From: Brachybacterium massiliense
GTDB lineage: Bacteria > Actinomycetota > Actinomycetes > Actinomycetales > Dermabacteraceae
Assembly (NCBI RefSeq): GCF_900184245.1
Contig: NZ_FXXB01000008.1
Location: forward strand, 1,650,146 to 1,714,145
Reading direction: 5' to 3'
DNA length: 64,000 nt
Made by a program: the position numbers and the translations under genes. The notes under the pieces were generated by a model. It saw only the letters and a program-made list of their open reading frames with translations, searched no databases and was not told the DNA's origin. Below are positions 24,652-32,869 of this stretch, one piece after another (position 1 is the stretch's first letter; every line of letters begins with the position of its first letter).

Positions 24652-27209
24652 GCGCGCGCATCGTCGTGATCGGCGCCGGAATGGCGGCGCACCGCCTGGT
24701 CGACTCCCTCGTCACCCGCGCCGAGGACCGCCTCAGCATCACCGTTCTCGGGGACGAGGCCCGCCGCCCCTACGACCGGGTGGGCCTGACCCGCTTCTTC
24801 GACGGGGACACCGAGGAGGATCTCACCCTCCCGCACACGATCTTCGCCGACCCCCGCGTCACCCTCCTCGAGGGCGACCGGGCCGTCTCGATCGATCGCG
24901 GGACCCGCGCGGTCACCACCGCCTCCGGCACCGACCACCCCTACGACCACCTGGTCCTGGCCACGGGTTCCGTCGCCTCCCGACCCCCGGTCGACGGCGC
25001 CGAGCTGCCCGGCTGCTTCGTCTACCGCACCCTGGACGACGTCCGGTCCCTGCGCGAGCACGTCGCCTCCCGCGCCGCCCAGCTGGACCGGCCCGTTCGC
25101 GGGGTCGTCATCGGCGGCGGGCTGCTGGGGCTCGAGGCCGCCGGCGCCCTGCAGGGCATGGACGCCGAGGCCACCGTCATCCAGTCCAGCGACCGGCTGA
25201 TGTCCGCCCAGCTCGACCTGCCCGCTGGAGCCGCGCTGCGCCGCCTCATCGAATCCCGCGGCATCGCCGTGCGCACCGAGGCCAGGGCCTCCGCCGTCCG
25301 GGCCGGGGTCGACGGGCAGGCCAGCGCCGTGGCGTTCCCCGACGGCAGCGAGCTGCCGGCGGACCTCGTGGTCTTCACCGTCGGCGTGCGGCCCCGCGAC
25401 GAGCTCGCCCGCGCCGCGGGCCTCGCCTGCGACGAACGGGGCGGTGTGCGGATCGACGCCGGCTGCACCACCTCGGACCCGGCGATCCACGCGATCGGCG
25501 AGGTCGCCTCCTACGACGGGCAGTGCGTGGGGCTGGTGGCCCCCGGCTACGCGATGGCCGAGGTGGTCAGCGACCGGATCCTCGGCGGGCAGGCAACCTT
25601 CGCCGGCTACGACCTCTCCACCAAGCTCAAGCTCTCCGGGGTGGACGTCGCCAGCTTCGGAGATGCCTTCGCCACCACCCCCGGGGCACTGGACGTGGTC
25701 TACACCGACCCCGTGGGCGGGGTGCACAAGAAGCTCGTGCTCTCCGACGACGCGAAGACCCTGCTGGGCGGGATGCTCGTGGGGGATGCCTCCGCCTACG
25801 GGTCCCTGCGGCCCCTGGTGGGCGGGCCGCTCGGCGGGGACCCCGCCGCCTACCTCCTTCCCGCCGGCGCCGCCGGCGCACCGAAGGCCGAGCTGCCCGA
25901 TGAGGCGGTGGTCTGCTCCTGCTCCTCGGTGAGCGCCGGCACCATCCGCCACGCCGTGCGCGAGCAGGGCTGCACCGACGCCGCCGAGGTCACCGCCTGC
26001 ACCAAGGCGGGCGCCACCTGCGGCTCCTGCACCGTCATGGTGAAATCCCTGGTCACCGGCGAGCTCGCGAAGCTCGGGAAGGCCGTGTCCAGCGGGCTGT
26101 GCGAGCACTTCGACCTCTCCCGCCGCCAGCTGTTCGACGCCGTGCACGTCTCGGGCCTGACCACCTTCAGCGCCGTGATCGATCGGTTCGGCCGCGGTCG
26201 CGGCTGCGATGTGTGCAAGCCCGCGCTGGCCAGCATCCTCGCCCTGCTGGGCGGGGAGCACGTGCTGGACGGCGAGAACGCGACCCTGCAGGACACCAAC
26301 GACCACGTGATGGCGAACCTGCAGAAGGACGGCACCTACTCGGTCGTCCCCCGCATGCCCGGCGGGGAGGTCACCCCCGAGGGCCTGATCACGGTGGGGG
26401 AGGTGGCCCGCGACTTCGGGCTCTACACCAAGATCACCGGCGGCCAGCGGGTGGACATGTTCGGTGCCCGCCTCGAGCAGCTGCCGCAGATCTGGCAGCG
26501 CCTGGTCGACGCCGGCTTCGAATCCGGCCACGCCTACGGCAAGTCCCTGCGTACCGTGAAGTCCTGCGTGGGCTCCACCTGGTGCCGCTACGGCGTGCTG
26601 GACTCCACCTCCATGGCGGTGCGGCTCGAGCTGCGCTACCGCGGGCTGCGCGCCCCGCACAAGTTCAAGCTCGGGGTCTCCGGCTGCGCCCGCGAGTGCG
26701 CTGAGGCCCGCGCCAAGGACGCTGGCATCATCGCCACCGCCCAGGGCTGGAACCTGTACGTGGGCGGCAACGGCGGCGCCACCCCGCGCCACGCCGAGCT
26801 GCTCGCCGAGGGCCTGGACGACGACACCCTGATCCGCACCCTGGACCGATACTTCATGTACTACATCCGCACCGCGGACAAGCTCCAGCGCACCGCGCCC
26901 TGGCTCGAGTCCCTCGATGGCGGGATCGACGGCCTGCGCGCGGTGATCATGGAGGACTCCCTGGGCCTGGCCGAGGATCTCGACGCCGCGATGGCCCGCC
27001 ACGTCGAGGGCTACCGCGACGAATGGGCGGCTACCCTCGCCGACCCCGAGAAGCTCGCCCGCTTCCGCTCGTTCGTGAACGCCCCCGCCACCCCCGACCC
27101 CGGCCTCGCCTACGTGCCCGAGCGCGGGCAGGTGCGCCCTGCCCGGCCTGAGGAACGCGAGGCGCACGGAGTCCTGATCGCCGGCACGACCCTGGAGGTA
27201 CGACGATGA
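24648..27209 (+). CDS. nirB: Assimilatory nitrite reductase, large subunit
   Basis: Cytosolic NAD(P)H-dependent nitrite reductase, 853 aa, reducing nitrite to ammonium with six electrons. The domains in order are: FAD/NAD pyridine-nucleotide reductase (residues about 1-400, GAGMAAHRLVD and VVIGGGLLGLEAAG); a BFD-like [2Fe-2S] domain near 422-465 (CSCSSVSAG, CTKAGATCGSC); a second Cys region RGCDVCKP; and the sirohaem-[4Fe-4S] core with KSCVGSTWCRYG near 640 and LGVSGCARECAEARAKD near 678. Length and domain order match NirB. It overlaps the FNT gene upstream and nirD downstream by four bases each, so all are co-translated. Confidence 0.96.
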   Translation: MSARIVVIGAGMAAHRLVDSLVTRAEDRLSITVLGDEARRPYDRVGLTRFFDGDTEEDLTLPHTIFADPRVTLLEGDRAVSIDRGTRAVTTASGTDHPYDHLVLATGSVASRPPVDGAELPGCFVYRTLDDVRSLREHVASRAAQLDRPVRGVVIGGGLLGLEAAGALQGMDAEATVIQSSDRLMSAQLDLPAGAALRRLIESRGIAVRTEARASAVRAGVDGQASAVAFPDGSELPADLVVFTVGVRPRDELARAAGLACDERGGVRIDAGCTTSDPAIHAIGEVASYDGQCVGLVAPGYAMAEVVSDRILGGQATFAGYDLSTKLKLSGVDVASFGDAFATTPGALDVVYTDPVGGVHKKLVLSDDAKTLLGGMLVGDASAYGSLRPLVGGPLGGDPAAYLLPAGAAGAPKAELPDEAVVCSCSSVSAGTIRHAVREQGCTDAAEVTACTKAGATCGSCTVMVKSLVTGELAKLGKAVSSGLCEHFDLSRRQLFDAVHVSGLTTFSAVIDRFGRGRGCDVCKPALASILALLGGEHVLDGENATLQDTNDHVMANLQKDGTYSVVPRMPGGEVTPEGLITVGEVARDFGLYTKITGGQRVDMFGARLEQLPQIWQRLVDAGFESGHAYGKSLRTVKSCVGSTWCRYGVLDSTSMAVRLELRYRGLRAPHKFKLGVSGCARECAEARAKDAGIIATAQGWNLYVGGNGGATPRHAELLAEGLDDDTLIRTLDRYFMYYIRTADKLQRTAPWLESLDGGIDGLRAVIMEDSLGLAEDLDAAMARHVEGYRDEWAATLADPEKLARFRSFVNAPATPDPGLAYVPERGQVRPARPEEREAHGVLIAGTTLEVRR

Positions 27210-27616
27210 CCATCACTCTCACCAGCACGGGCCCCCTCGCCTCGCCCGGGCCCGCCCGCGCCCCGCAGCTCGCGGCGAACTGGGAGCGGCTGTGCCCGCT
27301 GGCGGACCTCGAGGTCGAGCGGGGCCGCGCCGCCCTGGTCGGCGGCGAGCAGGTGGCTCTGTTCCTGCTGCCCGACGGGGACGTCCGCGCGGTCGACAAC
27401 CACGACCCCTACTCCGGGGCGAACGTCATCTCCCGCGGCATCGTCGGTTCCCGCGGCGCCCGTCCCACTGTCGCCTCCCCGATGTACAAGCAGATCTTCG
27501 ACCTGCGCTCGGGCACCTGCGTGGACACCCGCGGCAAGGAGGTGCGCCGACTGCGGGTCTGGCCCGTGCGCACCCTCGGCGAGGACCTGTACCTGCTGCG
27601 CGGCGGTGCGCGGTGA
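27206..27616 (+). CDS. nirD: Nitrite reductase, small subunit
   Basis: Small subunit of assimilatory nitrite reductase, 136 aa, with a Rieske-like fold. The N-terminal 20 residues (ITLTSTGPLASPGPARAPQ) are extra to the fold, and the domain proper begins near WERLCPLADLEVERG. The motif AVDNHDPYSGANVISRGIVG matches NirD, which keeps the Rieske fold while lacking the Cys/His iron ligands. It ends with RVWPVRTLGEDLYLLRGG. Start and stop overlap nirB and the methyltransferase gene by ATGA and GTGA. Confidence 0.94.
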   Translation: MTITLTSTGPLASPGPARAPQLAANWERLCPLADLEVERGRAALVGGEQVALFLLPDGDVRAVDNHDPYSGANVISRGIVGSRGARPTVASPMYKQIFDLRSGTCVDTRGKEVRRLRVWPVRTLGEDLYLLRGGAR

Positions 27617-28521
27617 GCGCCGCGGCCCGGCCCCACCGCGAGCTGGCGAGCGAGCCGGCCGGCGGGCCGACGCACGTGCCCGCGGCCGGGCCGACGCGCG
27701 GTCCCGCGACCGGCCCGGCGAGCGGGCACGTCGCGCTGGTCGGCGGCGGGCCGGGCCCGCTGGACCTGCTCACCGTACGCGCCCTGCGGCGCCTGCGCGC
27801 GGCCGATGTCGTGATCGCCGACCGCCTCGGCCCCGGCGCCGAGATCCGCACCGAGCTGCGACCCGGCGCGCTCGTGGTGGACGTCGGCAAGAGCCCCGGC
27901 CACCACCCTGTCCCCCAGCAGCGGATCAACCAGCTGCTCATCGAGCACGCCCGCGCTGGGCGACGCGTGGTGCGGCTGAAGGGCGGGGACCCCTTCGTGC
28001 TGGGCCGCGGCGGGGAGGAGCAGGTCGCGTGCCTGGCCGCCGGCATCGAGGTCGAGGTGGTCCCCGGGATCAGCAGCGCCCTTGCCGTACCCCAGGCCGC
28101 CGGGGTGCCCGTCACCCACCGCGGCCTCGCCGCGACCGTGCACGTGCTGAGCGGCCACGACGTGGACGGGCCTCGCGGCCCCTCCGCCGCGACCCTCGCC
28201 GCGCTCGCCGACGACCAGGTGACCACCGTCGTCCTGATGGGAGTGCGGGCCCTGCCGGGACTGGTCACCGCCGCCCTCGCCCACGGCGTCCCCGCGCGCA
28301 GACCCGTCGCGATCATCGAGAACGGCCACACCCCGTGCCAGCGCACCACCCGCACCACGCTGGGTGATGCCGTCCGCGCCGCGCGGGAGGCGAACGTCGC
28401 CAGCCCCGCGGTGATCGTGATCGGGGAGGTCGCCCGCCCGGGGCTGCTCGAGCCGGACCCGCCGGCCCTCCCGCAGCTCGCCGCTCCCGTCGCCCGGGTC
28501 ATGCCGGAACCCGCCGCGTGA
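27613..28521 (+). CDS. cobA: Uroporphyrinogen-III C-methyltransferase
   Basis: SAM-dependent enzyme that methylates uroporphyrinogen III twice to precorrin-2, the first committed step to sirohaem; 302 aa. The core begins near residue 39 with VALVGGGPGPLDLLTVRAL. VVRLKGGDPFVLGRGGEE near 118 is the SAM/substrate motif, followed by VVPGISSALAVPQAAGVPVT. The first 37 residues are Ala/Gly/Pro-rich and absent from most relatives. No precorrin-2 dehydrogenase (SirC/CysG-N) domain is fused. GTG 27613 overlaps the nirD stop. Its product should feed CbiX two genes downstream. Confidence 0.92.
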   Translation: MSAAARPHRELASEPAGGPTHVPAAGPTRGPATGPASGHVALVGGGPGPLDLLTVRALRRLRAADVVIADRLGPGAEIRTELRPGALVVDVGKSPGHHPVPQQRINQLLIEHARAGRRVVRLKGGDPFVLGRGGEEQVACLAAGIEVEVVPGISSALAVPQAAGVPVTHRGLAATVHVLSGHDVDGPRGPSAATLAALADDQVTTVVLMGVRALPGLVTAALAHGVPARRPVAIIENGHTPCQRTTRTTLGDAVRAAREANVASPAVIVIGEVARPGLLEPDPPALPQLAAPVARVMPEPAA

Positions 28522-29396
28522 GCGCCCCCGCCCGGCTCTCCGCCGCGCTCGAGGGCAGGCGCCTGGTGCTGGCCCTGGACCGTCGCGCCGAGGAGCTCGC
28601 CGCAGCGCTGACCCGTCACGGAGCCGAGATCCTCCACGCCCCCGCGATGAGCATGATCCCGCACGTGGACGACCCGCTGCTGCTGGCCCGCACCGCCGAG
28701 CTCATCGCCCGCCCGCCCCAGCTGCTGATCGCCACCACCGGGGTGGGGATGCGGGGCTGGTTCGAAGCGGCTGACGCCGTCGGCAGCGGCGATGCGCTGC
28801 GCGCCGCGCTCGCCGATACCCGCGTGATCGCCCGCGGTCCCAAGGCACGCGGCGCCGCCCAGCAGGTGGGGCTCACCGTCGACTGGGTCGCGGAGGAGGG
28901 GACCTCCGCCGAGGTGATCGCCCACCTCACCCACCTCACGCGCGAGAACGACCGCAAAACCGGCCATGACCTGCGCGGGGTTCGCGCCGCGGTCCAGCAC
29001 CATGGCTCGGGGGCCGACGGGATCGACGAGGCGCTGCAGGCCGCCGGGGCCGAGGTGACCACGCTGACCGTCTACCGATGGGGTCCGCCACGGGACCTCG
29101 GGGCCGTGCACCGCTCCGTGCTCGAAGCCGCCGCCGGGGGAGTGGACGCGGTGCTGTTCACCGCCGCACCGGGCACCGAGAACTGGCTGGCCGCCGCCGA
29201 ACGTGCCGGCGCACTGCCCGGCATCGCCGCGCGGGTCCGGGAGGGGCGGCTGCTGATGGCGGCCGTCGGCCCGCTCACCGCCGCACCCCTGGAGGCGCGC
29301 GGCCTGCCCGCCCTGAGGCCCGCGCGCAGCCGGATGGGCGCCCTCGCCCGCGCCGTGATCACGCACTTCGACCCCGCCCAGGAGGCCGCCCCATGA
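28518..29396 (+). CDS. hemD: Uroporphyrinogen-III synthase family protein
   Basis: 292 aa with the two-domain HemD fold: an N-terminal LEGRRLVLALDRRAEELAAAL (strand with Arg), a middle IARGPKARGAAQQVGLTVDW and a C-terminal VDAVLFTAAPGTENWLAAAE, the last being the family's FTS/A-motif. It cyclises hydroxymethylbilane with inversion of ring D to uroporphyrinogen III. HemD is poorly conserved and placement here rests partly on context, between the methyltransferase and the chelatase. A central stretch with GVRAAVQHHGSGADGIDEAL suits the actinobacterial type. GTG 28518 overlaps the upstream stop; ATGA overlaps the next gene. Confidence 0.83.
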   Translation: MSAPARLSAALEGRRLVLALDRRAEELAAALTRHGAEILHAPAMSMIPHVDDPLLLARTAELIARPPQLLIATTGVGMRGWFEAADAVGSGDALRAALADTRVIARGPKARGAAQQVGLTVDWVAEEGTSAEVIAHLTHLTRENDRKTGHDLRGVRAAVQHHGSGADGIDEALQAAGAEVTTLTVYRWGPPRDLGAVHRSVLEAAAGGVDAVLFTAAPGTENWLAAAERAGALPGIAARVREGRLLMAAVGPLTAAPLEARGLPALRPARSRMGALARAVITHFDPAQEAAP

Positions 29397-30121
29397 CCAC
29401 CCTCGTCGCCTGCTCCCACGGCACCCGTTCCCCGGACGGCCGCGCCGAGATCGCCCGGATCCGCGCGGCCCTCGCCGCCACCCTGCCCGGGGTGCGCGTG
29501 CGCGAGGCCTACGTGGACGTCGAACAGCCCGAGGTCGCAAAAGTCGTCGAGGATGCCGTGGCCGAGGGGCCTGTCGTGGTGGTGCCGCTGCTGCTCTCGA
29601 CCGGTTTCCACACCTCCGTCGACATTGCCTACGCCGTCCAGCACCATCCCGACACCGTGGCCGCGCCCGCGCTCGGCCCTCACGAGTTGCTGGTCAGGGT
29701 GCTGAGGGAGCGTCTGGCCGAGGTCACCGGCGGCGACGCCGGGCACCGGCCGGGCGACCACGTGGTGCTCGCCGCCGCCGGCTCCTCCGACCCCGATTCC
29801 GCTGCGGCGGTGCGGAGGATGCGGGATCTGCTCGCCGCGCGCCTGCCCTGCCCCGTCAGCACCGGTTACGGCGCCGGCTGCTCGCCCTCGATCCCGCAGG
29901 CCGTCGCCGCGGCCCGCAAGGCCGGCGCGCGCCGGGTGATCGCGGCGAGCTACGTGCTCGCGCCCGGCCACTTCGCGGACCTGGTCCGCGCCGCCGGGGC
30001 GGACCTCACCACCGCCCCGCTCGGCGCCCACCCGGGGGTTGCCCGCGTGGCCGCCGAGCGGTATCGCGAGGCGCTCGGCCGGCTCCTGCTGGCCCCCGGC
30101 CACGTGAGAGCGGCGTCGTGA
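29393..30121 (+). CDS. Sirohydrochlorin chelatase (CbiX/SirB type)
   Basis: Cytosolic chelatase that inserts Fe2+ (or Co2+) into sirohydrochlorin; 242 aa with two CbiX repeats. The first repeat starts LVACSHGTRSPDGRAEI with the catalytic His near residue 9. PVVVVPLLLSTGFHTSVDIA near 63 carries the second His. The second repeat reads VVLAAAGSSDPDSAAAV, then ASYVLAPGHFADLV. In this operon, iron insertion for NirB sirohaem is the natural role. It is the last gene of the six-gene unit. A separate enzyme must oxidise precorrin-2 to sirohydrochlorin, since none is encoded here. Confidence 0.88.
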   Translation: MTTLVACSHGTRSPDGRAEIARIRAALAATLPGVRVREAYVDVEQPEVAKVVEDAVAEGPVVVVPLLLSTGFHTSVDIAYAVQHHPDTVAAPALGPHELLVRVLRERLAEVTGGDAGHRPGDHVVLAAAGSSDPDSAAAVRRMRDLLAARLPCPVSTGYGAGCSPSIPQAVAAARKAGARRVIAASYVLAPGHFADLVRAAGADLTTAPLGAHPGVARVAAERYREALGRLLLAPGHVRAAS

Positions 30122-30319
30122 GCGCGCACGCTCACCCGCCGGCTCCTGTGGGCCCGCTCATATCCCGCCGCGTCGATGTGACGGAGCATGCGCCTGGGCG
30201 GGTGCCCGGCCCAGGAAGCTCCCGGATTCCCTCCCAGATGGTCACGGAGAGGTAACAGAGAACCCACAGCCAGCACTTCTACCTTCTCCTCTCCAGCACA
30301 GACAGCGAGAGGAACCGCA

Positions 30320-31516
30320 ATGGACCACACCCCGCACCACCGCGTCGGCTACCCCTTCCCCGCCGCCCGTGAGCATCGCGCTCACGAACCTGCCCGCCCC
30401 GAGCGCGGCGCCGGGGAGAACCCCGCCGGGGCGGTCCCGGTCGAGGACGCCCCCCGCAACCGCTTCGAAGGCCGCTCCCTCACCCGACCCGAGGAGGACC
30501 TCGAGGACCAGGGCCTCTCCTTCGATATCGCCACCGCCGTCACCCGCCGCAGAGCGCTCGGTGTGCTCGGCGGGGGTGCGGTCGCCGCAGTGCTCGCCGC
30601 CTGCACCGCCGGCGAGGCCACCTCGAGCGGAGCGAGCGACGGGGGAGGGGCGAGCAACGGCACCAGCGCTTCGTCGCTCACGGAGATGCCCGGCGAGACC
30701 GCCGGACCCTACCCGGGGGACGGCTCCAACGGCCCGGACGTGCTCGAGACCAGCGGCGTGGAGCGCAGCGACCTCACCACCAGCATCGACTCGGACACCA
30801 CCGTCGACGGCGTGCCGCTCGAGATCACCATGAACATCATCGACATGGCCGGCGGCGACGTCCCGATGGAGGGCGCGACGGTGTACTTGTGGCAGTGCGA
30901 TGCCGCAGGCCGCTACTCGATGTACTCCGAGGGCGTGGAGAACGAGACCTACCTGCGCGGGGTACAGATCGCGGACAGCGCCGGCCAGGTCACCTTCACC
31001 AGCATCTTCCCCGGCTGCTACGCGGGCCGCTGGCCCCACCTGCACTTCGAGGTGTTCCCCGATGCGGAGTCGATCGTGGAGGCGAGCAACGCGATCCTCA
31101 CCTCCCAGATCGCACTGCCCGAGGACGCCTCGAACGAGGTGTTCTCCCTCGAGGAGTACGCCGGCTCCGCCGAGAACCTCGCCCAGCTCACCCTCGAGAC
31201 CGACGGCATCTTCTCCGACAGCTTCGCGCAGCAGCTCGCCGTGCTCAGCGGCGACAGCGCCTCCGGCTACGCCTTCAGCATCGACATCCCGATCGACACC
31301 ACCACCGAGCCCGAGACCGGCGGGATGGGCGGCGGCCCCGGCGGGGGACGCGCCCCCGGCGGCGAACCGCCCACGGGCGGTGAGGGCGATCCGGGCGAAG
31401 GCGGCCCGGACGGGGGCGGCACCCCGCCCGAGGGAGCACCGGAGGGCAGCGGCCCCGGGGGTGAGCGGCCGGCAGGCGGCGACGCACCGACGGCGCCCAC
31501 CGACGGCGGGGAATGA
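30320..31516 (+). CDS. Tat-exported intradiol ring-cleavage dioxygenase-like protein
   Basis: 398 aa. ATG 30320 follows GAGAGGA. About 75 cytoplasmic residues precede a TRRRALGVLGGGAVAAVLAAC segment, a Tat-type lipoprotein signal with lipobox Cys near residue 100. The fold begins near EMPGETAGPYPGDGSNGPDV, the usual start of the intradiol dioxygenase domain. DVPMEGATVYLWQCDAAGRYSMY follows (substrate/iron Tyr region), then GRWPHLHFEVF near 240 with the iron His pair. The last 70 residues are a Gly/Pro repeat tail (GGMGGGPGGGRAPGGEPP). Extracellular aromatic ring cleavage is likely, with the substrate unknown. The very long N-terminal extension before the signal is unusual. Confidence 0.85.
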   Translation: MDHTPHHRVGYPFPAAREHRAHEPARPERGAGENPAGAVPVEDAPRNRFEGRSLTRPEEDLEDQGLSFDIATAVTRRRALGVLGGGAVAAVLAACTAGEATSSGASDGGGASNGTSASSLTEMPGETAGPYPGDGSNGPDVLETSGVERSDLTTSIDSDTTVDGVPLEITMNIIDMAGGDVPMEGATVYLWQCDAAGRYSMYSEGVENETYLRGVQIADSAGQVTFTSIFPGCYAGRWPHLHFEVFPDAESIVEASNAILTSQIALPEDASNEVFSLEEYAGSAENLAQLTLETDGIFSDSFAQQLAVLSGDSASGYAFSIDIPIDTTTEPETGGMGGGPGGGRAPGGEPPTGGEGDPGEGGPDGGGTPPEGAPEGSGPGGERPAGGDAPTAPTDGGE

Positions 31517-31540
31517 GAGCGGGGCCCACCGCCTCCTCGT

Positions 31541-31574
31541 CAGCGCGGCCGGACGGGGCCGCCCGGCCGCGCTG
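31541..31574 (+). terminator. Hairpin after the intradiol dioxygenase gene
   Basis: CAGCGCGGCCGG at 31541-31552 pairs perfectly with CCGGCCGCGCTG at 31563-31574 around a 10-base loop. It lies 24 bases after the stop. No T-run follows. Confidence 0.55.
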
Positions 31575-31702
31575 CGGACGCGACCCCGCTACTCCCGCTG
31601 CCGTCCGATCAGCACCCGGCAGACCTCGGCGCTCCGTTCTGGAAGACTGTTGCGCAGGGCCGCCCACCGCGGGAAGGCCGCTGAACTGATGCGAGGACGA
31701 CG

Positions 31703-32719
31703 ATGCCCATGCAGTACCGCACCCCCGCCCGCCTGGGCCGCCCCCTGTCCGCGATCGGACAGGGCTGCTGGCAGATCGGCGCCGACTGGGGAGACGTCAC
31801 CGACGACTCCGCCCGGGCCGTGCTCGACGCCGCCCTCGAGGCTGGGGTGACCTTCTTCGACACCGCCGACGTCTACGGCGACGGCCGCAGCGAGCAGCTC
31901 CTGGGTGCGATGCGCACCCGCCTCGCCGCACAGGGCGAGCAGCTGCCGTTCCTGGCCACCAAGGCGTCCCGCCGCGCGGACCCCTTCACGCCGGAGAGCT
32001 TCACCGAGGAGAACCTCCGCGCCTGGGTGGAGCGCTCGCGCAGCAACCTCGCCATGGACACCCTGAACCTGGTGCAGCTGCACTGCCCGCCGCCCGCGAT
32101 CTACCGCGACGACCGCACCTTCGACGTGCTCGACGCGCTCGCCGCGGAGGGGAAGATCTCGGCCTGGGGCGTCAGCGTCGAGACCTGCGAGGAGGCGCTG
32201 ATCAGCCTCGAGCGCGAGCACCTCGCCTCGATCCAGATCATCCTGAACCCCTTCCGCCTGAAGCCGCTGGATAAGGTGCTCCCCGCCGCGGAGGCCAAGG
32301 GCGTGGCGGTCATCGCCCGCGTGCCGCTCGCCTCCGGTCTGCTGACCGGAAAGTTCTCCCCGTCCAGCCGCTTCGCCGAGAACGACCACCGCAGCTTCAA
32401 CCGTCACGGCGAGGCCTTCGACCAGGGCGAGACCTTCTCCGGCGTGGACTACGAGACCGGCCTTGCCGCCGTGGCCCGGCTCGAGCAGGCCCTCGACGGG
32501 GCGATGCCGCTGGCCGAGGCGAGCCTGCGCTGGATCCTCGCCCAGCCAGGGGTCACCGCTGCGATCCCGGGCGCGAGCAGCGGCGAGCAGGCCCGGCGCA
32601 ACGCGGCCGCCGGCTCGGTGCCCACGCCAGAGCAGGCGGAGGTCCTCGAGCGCTTCGATGCCGCCGTGCACGCCACCTACGACGAGCTGCTGCGCGAGAG
32701 CATCCACCCCCGCTGGTGA
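31703..32719 (+). CDS. Aldo/keto reductase
   Basis: Cytosolic NAD(P)H-dependent oxidoreductase of the aldo/keto reductase superfamily (YajO/Tas-like), 338 aa. Catalytic residues: Asp and Tyr in FFDTADVYGDGRSEQLLG near residue 55, Lys in LATKASRRAD near 88, and His in LVQLHCPP near 120. AIPGASSGEQARRN near 292 is the cofactor-binding loop. It differs from the 931-1764 reductase, being the longer class. ATG 31703 has a weak GAGGA site. The last codons, from base 32696, and the stop lie inside the left arm of a 37-base inverted repeat. That does not change the reading frame. The next gene is a sulfatase on the same strand. Confidence 0.92.
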   Translation: MPMQYRTPARLGRPLSAIGQGCWQIGADWGDVTDDSARAVLDAALEAGVTFFDTADVYGDGRSEQLLGAMRTRLAAQGEQLPFLATKASRRADPFTPESFTEENLRAWVERSRSNLAMDTLNLVQLHCPPPAIYRDDRTFDVLDALAAEGKISAWGVSVETCEEALISLEREHLASIQIILNPFRLKPLDKVLPAAEAKGVAVIARVPLASGLLTGKFSPSSRFAENDHRSFNRHGEAFDQGETFSGVDYETGLAAVARLEQALDGAMPLAEASLRWILAQPGVTAAIPGASSGEQARRNAAAGSVPTPEQAEVLERFDAAVHATYDELLRESIHPRW

Positions 32720-32787
32720 CAGCGCCGGCGGCGGTGCCCCCGTCGGCCCCGCCGCCGGCGCTGTCACCAGCGGGGGTGGATGCTCTC
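32696..32787. repeat. Perfect 37-bp inverted repeat across the reductase 3' end
   Basis: Bases 32696-32732 (GAGAGCATCCACCCC... to ...GCCGGCGGC) are repeated exactly, inverted, at 32751-32787 around an 18-base spacer. The left arm includes the last codons and stop of the aldo/keto reductase; the right arm is an inverted copy of that coding end. It would form a very strong hairpin and may stop transcription. A terminator rarely copies coding sequence so exactly, so it looks like an inverted duplication by template switching. Confidence 0.85.
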
Positions 32788-32814
32788 GGCGGTGCCCCCG
32801 TCGGCCCCGCCGCC
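32730..32814. repeat. 27-bp direct repeat linked to the inverted repeat
   Basis: GGCGGTGCCCCCGTCGGCCC... occurs at 32730-32756 (spanning the hairpin loop) and again, identically over 27 bases, at 32788-32814, just beyond the right arm. Together with the inverted repeat this gives an arm-loop-inverted arm-loop order, consistent with a single copy-back event. Confidence 0.8.
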
Positions 32815-32869
32815 CCGCCGCCACGCCGAGACCCGCCACCGACGCCGACCCTCCGCACCAGGAGCTGAC

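Noticed and set aside
24498-27167. An 889-aa open frame opposite nirB
   Set aside because: It is antisense to a clearly identified nirB and its composition (Gly, Val, His, Ala) is that of a mirrored high-GC gene.
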